NCBI GenBank assembly: GCA_032718475.1
Contig: JAUCBJ010004103.1
Span: 1-47,994 of the forward strand
Direction of reading: 5' to 3'
DNA length: 47,994 nt
From: Nemertoderma westbladi
Taxonomy: Eukaryota > Xenacoelomorpha > Nemertodermatida > Nemertodermatidae
Below, piece after piece: positions 41,065-47,994 of the stretch (position 1 is its first letter; each line of letters starts with the position of its first letter). The notes under the pieces were generated by a model. It did not search any database. It was given only the letters and a program-made list of their open reading frames with translations, and was not told the origin of the DNA. Position numbers and translations under genes: made by a program.

Positions 41065-41146
41065 GGAAATACATTTTTGAAACACGTGGAAATCGAACAT
41101 TAAAATTCTAACTCACCTGTTATGAAAGGACGCGGTTGTCTAACTA

Positions 41147-41183
<37 letters not shown>

Positions 41184-41963
41184 CTTGTGTGATATTTTGT
41201 GACAGGGGGAGGGGGGGTCGACTTTTGTGACGGTCACAGCGATGTTATATGTTTTACGGTAATGTTCTACGGTATGCTTTAATGTTACCTTGACTTTGAC
41301 TTGACACATTTGTAGATGAGTGCCAAACGTTAAGGAAAACAATAAACTCAATAACATCGAGTATAATCGGTAAATTGAGTAGGACTCTGTAATTTACCTG
41401 TTATTAATATAGATGAACACTTGACTTGGCCGTAGGAAAATACGATTGAATGTATTTTATATTGTATTTCAGCATAACAAACATTGTGTACTAAATATTA
41501 TTAACATAAAATATTTTTTGTTTTGGGGGGAAGTACAAATTTACTTATGAATGTTACAGTGGGAGAGGGGTTCGAGCTTGCGTGACACTTTGAGGTAGAG
41601 AGGGGAGGGGGGGAGGGTCAAAAATTAAGATAATCTCAATAGCATTCCATGAATTTTTAAAATTGATAGAGATTGAGCATCGCGCAGTTCTTGTGGAAGC
41701 GAATTTTTCCAAATAGTAGCGGCCGACACCGAGAACGCTCGCTTTCCGTAGTGATTAAGCCGATGTCGGGGATCGTTACTCTATCTACTTTTTATTATTA
41801 TTTAAATTATATCTATTGTTTTACAATTATTATTTAAATTATATCTATTGTTTTACAATTATTATTTAAATTATATCTAACATTATCTAATACTTCAGCT
41901 ATATCTATTACATTAACTAATATTATTATCTACAATTAATTATCCTTATTTATTATGTTTCAG
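41065..41963 (+). other. UBALD intron 2, last part
   Basis: Poly-G of 32 at 41152-41183. A 32-bp A/T repeat with unit ATTATTATTTAAATTATATC... has about three copies (41794-41880). The exon 3 acceptor follows, TTATTTATTATGTTTCAG, ending at 41963. No gene seen. Confidence 0.6.
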
Positions 41964-42242
41964 CACTGCTTCGCCCCGTCTAACACACCAGCAACTCCGC
42001 CAAACTTTCCCGACGCCCTCCTCGCCCTGTCCCAGTTGTCCGCGTCCAGCGGGGGCGACCCCCAGCGGAACCCCCCGAACTCAATGCCGATAGCACGGGG
42101 TGGCGTCGCCCCCCGAGAGGGGGACCTGATGCTGTCCCCCCAGAGCCCCCCTCGGGGGGTGGCTGGCACACCGGTGGGGGGCGGCAACGGGGCGGCATTC
42201 TACTTCCCCTTCGGTATGGAGGTCGAAGCCCATCAGACGTAG
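41964..42242 (+). CDS. UBALD: UBALD-family protein, exon 3 (C-terminal)
   Basis: 92 codons in phase 0 to TAG 42240-42242. They open HCFAPSNTPATPPNFPDALL. The block SNTPATPPNFPDAL is the hallmark of UBALD1/2 and nearly identical to the vertebrate proteins. The rest is a Pro/Gly/Ser-rich disordered tail, as in the family, ending FGMEVEAHQT, which recalls the short acidic MEAER-type end in vertebrates. With exons 1 and 2 the protein is about 164 residues, the expected size. This exon is G/C-rich (runs of C and G) compared with its A/T-rich surroundings. Confidence 0.93.
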   Translation, partial: HCFAPSNTPATPPNFPDALLALSQLSASSGGDPQRNPPNSMPIARGGVAPREGDLMLSPQSPPRGVAGTPVGGGNGAAFYFPFGMEVEAHQT

Positions 42243-43841
42243 ATGACGCCACAGTATATATGACGTCATTGAGTGGTGACATCATTCGTGTTGTGTCATT
42301 TAATCAACCACAACGTGTTAGTGGCCCCTCGCTTTAATCCCCTTCGTATTTATTTATACGTGACTCGGTCCAGCAATATACTAATAGATGTATCAGGCCA
42401 ACTACATTATGTATTATTGTATTGTCGGTGTCGCATGTATTAAAATGAAACATATCTTGTAATTGAAAATAGAACTAAATGGAATCCTCCACCATATGCT
42501 TTTATGGTGGACTTTGTTTATGAATAGCTTAACTAATACTATAAACCGCCCACTCATGTCCATGTATTTATACAACTAACATATTGGAAGAGCAGTTGTT
42601 GTTGTGTGTGTGTGTTGTTTTCTTATGGTATCTCAGGCGTTGTGTATTATTTACATTATCTTTCTGTGCTATCTTTCCCTCGTGACAATAATTTAACCAT
42701 CTAAAAACACTCCAAAATATCGTTACACAGTTAGTAAAGATATAACTTAGCTAAGTGTCATATACGGCCCTAAAGTCAATTTTTGTCGGAATTTACTTTT
42801 TTATACAATTCGCACACAACACTTTAAGACATGCTATTCAGCAGGTTCAAGCTGAAACTTGGCAGATATGAAATAGACCATTAGCTGTGCCATTCAAAGG
42901 GGGTTAATCCGTCTACAGTTCTCCAGTCTGCCGTTAGATGGCGAAGTATCTGATAGTAACCTTGTTCTCCCATTTCGGTATTTATGATCCGTTCAAGATG
43001 AAACTTGTCAGATATTCGCTAGAACACTTTCTGTGTTCCACTGTAACATCTGCTTATATTTTGTTTATAATTATTTTAAGTTTACACTTAACAAAAGTTT
43101 ATGTCAAGTGCTGCGCGAATGTGTGGATGACAAGTATGTATGGTGTGCTATTTGCGCTGTATAGTGTGCTATTTGGGCTGTATAGTGTGCTAGTACAAGT
43201 TGTTTGTGGGTGAAAACACAAAAAAGTGCCCAGAGGCTGTGACACGGGTTTGGACCATTTTTTCTATGTGTTTTGTTTATAAACCACATATAAATTGCAA
43301 ACCATCTTGTAGAGAATTTATCTGTGATTCTACTGCACGTTATTTTTTTTATAAATTCAAATTTTTGACCGATCTTTAGATTTTTGAAGTTGTAAAATGC
43401 TCGATTTTGATTTGTCCATAGTTCAATTTCACTTCTTTAGGGAGTCAACAGGTCCTATTCTACGAAAAAATTACCAGTAAAGTTGTATATCATTCGAAAG
43501 CCCACAAAATTCTCAGTCCTTTCATGCAAAAATAAGGAGGTTGCGCCACATCCCTACAGAGTAACAGATGGTAGAGTGATTGTACCAGATTTGTGATTCA
43601 ATACTTTTTTGTGTTTTTACCCTTGTACTAGTTTTATGTTGTGCATTTTATTATGATGATTTAATTCAAATTTTGATATTTTTATAATTATATAGCTGCG
43701 GTCTAATAGTTGCTATGATTAATAGGATGTACCCGACCCGAGCTGGTAGAGGTTTCCATTGATTTATTTATAACTGGTGTTGGTCATCCAACTTGCTATA
43801 ATTTACATACTAAAGCAATTAACTACATATTTAGCGGTTTA
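42243..43841 (+). other. UBALD 3' UTR and downstream
   Basis: The 3' UTR starts here. A possible poly(A) signal is ATTAAA at 42439-42444; AATAAA at about 45191 is another, more distant candidate. The true end is not determined. 42838-43030 has two copies of a TTCAAGmTGAAACTTG module also found inverted near 20860. No gene seen. Confidence 0.35.
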
Positions 43842-44490
43842 CATATTACCCATATAGAACCGGTTGTTCAAAGAACATTATTTTTTAACTCAGCAGTTAC
43901 AGTTAAAGAGATATTCATTGGCCAGTTCAAATTATTGCGTTATTCAAACACTTTAATTTGCTTTGTTCAATTAATGCGAAAAGAAAATCGGAGGTTTAAA
44001 TAATGGGTAGTTAACTTTGAAGTATGAATGCTACGCCGGGTTCACTGTGTCAATTACAATGCACACAACTCCAACCAGATACTATATAACTTTGGAGGTG
44101 TCTCATTGGTTACCCCAAGCTTGACTTGGCCCCATGGAGAAAATAGCATGGTGGATAGCCCATGACTTTCGTGAGACGACTCCTAAAGGACACTGGCCTT
44201 GAAGATGCGGAAAATCTCGCGAAAGTCATGGGGGATAGAGAGTTGTGGCGGAGCAACTTTGTTGATAAGCCGGCATAGCATTCTTAATGCATGCTGCATT
44301 GGGCTTGCCAATTGTGGATTGCATGGTGGTGACAAAATGTTTATGTTAAGCCGGCATAGCATCTCAATGTGCAATTTCAATGCAGCAGGCCGATTATACT
44401 ATTAGTTAAATTTACCCGTTGTTCAAAACTGTATTTTTTAATGTTAACTTCCCTGTGAGAAGTTAACTGCCCATTTAGTTTGAGCAAACA
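43842..44490. repeat. Possible degenerate inverted/direct repeat element
   Basis: TTACCC...GTTGTTCAAA...TATTTTTTAA occurs at about 43846 and again at 44411. ATGGGTAGTTAACTT (about 43999) has an inverted partner near 44460. Inside are a hairpin (CATGACTTTCGTGAGA at about 44160 with its inverse at about 44213) and a duplicated TAAGCCGGCATAGCAT (about 44266 and 44347). Probably an old MITE; ends not defined. Confidence 0.35.
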
Positions 44491-45604
44491 GCACACATTT
44501 TGGTCAGGTCAGGTTCCCTAATTTTTGCTAACACTTTGTCATATGAATGATGCAAGGAGTTTTCCGACTGCCACTATCTTTGAGATTCTACTTGATTTCT
44601 TGTCTTAACAAACACATAAACATTGGATTTATTGTGTTATTATTGTGCTTTTATGTTGCATTTACTGTTGGTTAACTACTGATGTAACTTGTTTTATTTT
44701 CTTTAAAATCTCATTACGAGCTGTCGGAATATTGTTTTTTCCTCAATGTTACTTTATTTTATTTCGTATTGTATGTAGAAGGCCTGGGTTAAAATAAGTA
44801 GAGGCATAACTGTCGACATACATAGAGTTTTTTTTTGATGTTTTATATTTTTCGAAAAGCTCAGTTAAAAATATTTAATGGTGCAAAAATGTGTCTGCCT
44901 GCCTGTATGTTTGTGTTTTATTGGCTACAGATTATAAGTACATATTTTATATATGTCTAGTTTACTTACTTACATAGAATTTATGTAAATATTACAGGTT
45001 TCCAAGATATATTTAATTAAATCCTACATTGATACTGTGTGTTAGTTGATTAGCTAAGATTTAAATATATATCCACGTAATTAATTATTAAAGTACATAT
45101 TTTCTCGTGAGTTCTTTCCTTATATTATTTCAAGGTGTGCCCTGGATTATTTATATTTAATCTTGTTATAGTTTTCTAGTTTATATACAGAATAAAAGCC
45201 ATAGATATATTTCTGTCACCTGTGTAATAGTAATATTATATGCAGCATTAATGTTTAAAATTATTTCACATTATTATATGTTTGTTTATGTACGTTATAT
45301 TGTTGTACACACACAGCCTTACATATTACAACTTGTATATTTATTGTGCATTAAAAGGCCCAACAACCGGTATTTAGTTTAATTCTCACCGGTTCTGGTA
45401 TTATTGTGTATGCGAGAGAAAAATCTTTGTGATTTTAGTTTGTTCAAATTGATAATTGTTGTCCTTATAACGTTTATATTACACAGTTTTCTAATATAAT
45501 TGATATTATTTCGTTATGTAATAATTGTATACTACTTTTCTGAGATGGGGGTGGGGGGGGGGGGGGGGGGGTGCTTGACGCAAATCCCTTTTAAGGAAAA
45601 TAGC
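44491..45604. other. Gene-free A/T-rich stretch
   Basis: No gene seen. Poly-G of 19 at 45553-45571 just before the tandem array. Confidence 0.5.
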
Positions 45605-46270
45605 AGTTAACTGTTATTCTAATCAAAACAGAAGTCAACAAAGATTCTAACCAAAACAATAAACTAAAGTTAATAGAACATATTACAATTTTATTTCTGC
45701 GAGTAACCAGTTGCTATTAAAGAAGTCAAAGATTCTAACCAAAACAATAAACGAAAGTCAATAGAACAGGTTACAATTTTATTTCTGCGAGTACGAGTAA
45801 CTAGTTGCTATTAAAGAAATCAACAAAGATTCTAACCAAAACAATATTCGAAAGTCAATAGAACAGGTTACTATTTTATTTCTGCGAGTAACCAGTTTAT
45901 ATTAAAGAAGTCAACAAAGATTCTAACCAAAACAATAAACGAAAGTCAACAGAACAGGTTACAATTTTATTTCTGCGAGTAACTAGTTGCTATTAAAGAA
46001 ATCAACAAAGATTCTAACCAAAACAATATACGAAAGTCAATAGAACAGGTTACAATTTTATTTCTGCGAGTAACTAGTTGCTATTAAAGAAATCAACAAA
46101 GATTCTAACCAAAACAATATACGAAAGTCAATAGAACAGGTTACTATTTTATTTCTGCGAGTAACCAGTTTATATTAAAGAAGTCAACAAAGATTCTAAC
46201 CAAAACAATAAACGAAAGTCAACAGAACAGGTTCCAATTGTATTACTGCGAGTAATCAGCTGTTATTAAA
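45605..46270 (+). repeat. ~91-bp tandem repeat, about 7 units
   Basis: Units share AGATTCTAACCAAAACAATA, then GAACAGGTTACAATTTTATT and TCTGCGAGTAACTAGTTGCT. Starts fall near 45643, 45730, 45828, 45919, 46009, 46101 and 46192. Two unit types (CAGTTTATATTAAAGAAGTC and TAGTTGCTATTAAAGAAATC) give a higher-order pattern. Confidence 0.93.
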
Positions 46271-47994
46271 GTTAAGAAAGATAATTGCCATATCAGAAGG
46301 GGTCCTTGGTCCCACAACCTTTACGAAACCAATTCTGATTTCCACAGAGCAGTCTCTCAATGAGATCCCTAATGCGATAGAATTATAAGTAGGCCTATAT
46401 CTTTGCAGCAATCGAGATCAATGAGATTCCACGAAAAGATCCATACAGTGTTAGGTTGCCCTTCTTGGGAACTGGCACTTGTTTTCATTTCTTGTGGTAT
46501 TTACTATCTTTGTGGGTGAAGTACTGTATCAAACAAAGTTTATCGCTTGACAATTAAATAAAACTGGAAAAGATCGATTTTAATCGCTTTTTCCGATGAT
46601 AACAGTATTATTTACAACAGAGCGAATAAATACCGGTATATAAATTCCTTTCATCACAAAAATTATATTTTTTCGTGAAGATGAATTTTTAGGAGCGTTT
46701 TTGCTGAAGCGTTTATTGCTTCGCCTGGTTGTTGTAGAACGGTATTGTGATGGGATCAAGGGATCCCGACCGGGTAAATCGTCTACGCGTCACCGTTTGT
46801 CTTAGGGGTGGTGCTGGCAGTTTGGCCGAGGCCGTTGCGTTGCAGTAAAATAATCAGAGTTGATGTTGTCTCTTGATATTGGATAATAATAATGGATAAA
46901 ATGTAACAGCACAGTAAGGTGAAGCTGATAAGTGGATAACTGATGGATACCGGTATAGTGTGTGTACGTTGGTGACGGTGACGAATGTCACCGGTCTGCA
47001 CTAAGCTGATAACTGGATAACTGATTCTCAGACCGGTAGCAGGATAATATATATATATATAATTACTCCTATACTACTGTGGCCTTTCACCCAGTGGATG
47101 CCCTCCTTCGCCCCTATTGGCCAGTAACCTGCTTCACGCCTCTCACACACTCTGGGAGTGTTCCCCCCCCCCCCCCCCCCCCCTGTTGGCCCCTGCTGGT
47201 TGTTTCCTCTCCCGAGGTGATTTGACCTCTAACCTCCCTTTGTGTGGTGTTCGCGCTTTTGAAGACCTTTAGCAGTTTAACCTGCCAAAATTTATATGTC
47301 TTTTAGTTAATTAAAACACCTTTAGCATACGACAATATTTTATGCTAATACACAAAACATTAGCCGAAGTCAGCCCATGCGCGATCATTCACCCGATGGA
47401 TCTACACCCGGGAGGCTGAATTCGGATGCTTAAATTTTATTATTGCAGTGTAAGGTTGCAGTGTAAACTTACTGTATTATTCGACAGATCGTTAATAATT
47501 AATTTCTGACAGATATTATTGGCTTTCGGGAAATATTAACAGTTCCTTTAGGACGTGGCGCTCTATCTATTTAAACAGAACTAGGACTTATACTAAACGC
47601 AACGATACTGCTTATGATTAAAGTATAAAGCGTATTCTTTAGGAAATACTTTGTTACCAATCACAATCATGCACACTATTCTGCCGACCGTCAGTATATT
47701 TGATCACACATAAAGAGAGCAGCAATTGACTCATGTAGGGTCTGCTAAATAACATTAGATTCAATACACACCACATTAATATAAATCGCAATTGTTATAT
47801 ATAGCCCCTCTCTCTAACCTGTAGTGTATCAAGAAAATTAGGAAATTTGGGTGATTTATCCGTATTATCCAAAGAGCAATATTTCCATCAACAAATAGGT
47901 ACAATTAATAACTGACAGTAAAATAACAGTACAAACAATATGATTAATGCAGTTAAATTAAGTAAGTATGTTAAGATGCGTTAAGATTCGTGAG
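46271..47994. other. Gene-free 3' end of window
   Basis: No supported gene. AAGCTGATAACTGGATAACTGAT is duplicated in diverged form (about 46922 and 47003), with CCGGTCTG/CAGACCGG inverted around the second. Poly-C of 21 at 47163-47183. Confidence 0.5.

Noticed and set aside
36487-41103. Dozens of open frames on both strands (HQSHISKKVKWHKIFHIAPV-type and DWCNMKDFVPLHLF-type)
   Set aside because: They are translations of the 52-bp satellite; three units give a 156-bp coding period, which makes frames without selection.
46780-46840. tRNA-like stretch (GGCAGTTTGGCCGAGGCC)
   Set aside because: Resembles a D arm only; no B box follows at the right distance.

Overview
This window is animal genomic DNA, most likely from an invertebrate. 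Two things point there: a split gene for a UBALD-family (UBA-like domain) protein, and a BEL/Pao LTR retrotransposon, a superfamily known from metazoans. The species cannot be read from the sequence. The DNA is A/T-rich, full of repeats, and punctuated by runs of 19 to 32 G or C.

Layout. 1-1723: broken 3' half of a CR1/Jockey-type LINE on the minus strand. 1724-19787: a long, decayed BEL/Pao element on the plus strand. Its LTRs are 3.0 and 2.3 kb and carry a tRNA-like pol III promoter. It encodes gag, protease, RT, RNase H and integrase, and then an unexpected ~3.7 kb reading frame with zinc knuckles between pol and the 3' LTR. A TA-flanked MITE sits in the 5' LTR, and the matching empty site is in the 3' LTR. 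A 20-bp hairpin motif is scattered nine times through the internal region, in two different reading frames and in non-coding DNA. 19788-28341: no genes, but at least four non-autonomous inverted-repeat elements, three with visible target-site duplications (5, 8 and 8 bp).

29224-42242: the host gene. Exon 1 (29224-29337), exon 2 (32324-32425) and exon 3 (41964-42242) join in phase 0 to give about 164 residues, the size of vertebrate UBALD1/2. Intron 1 starts with a ~50-bp minisatellite of about 40 copies whose unit is a copy of the exon 1/intron 1 boundary, so the 5' splice site is repeated in tandem. Intron 2 (9.5 kb) holds a 5'-truncated LINE with a perfect 19-bp target-site duplication and a 4.6 kb satellite of about 88 copies of a 52-bp unit.

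42243-47994: no further genes seen, only repeats, including a ~91-bp tandem array related to single copies inside the host gene, one of them just upstream of exon 2.

The observations most worth following are the splice-donor minisatellite, the dispersed hairpin of the BEL element, and its extra zinc-knuckle reading frame.
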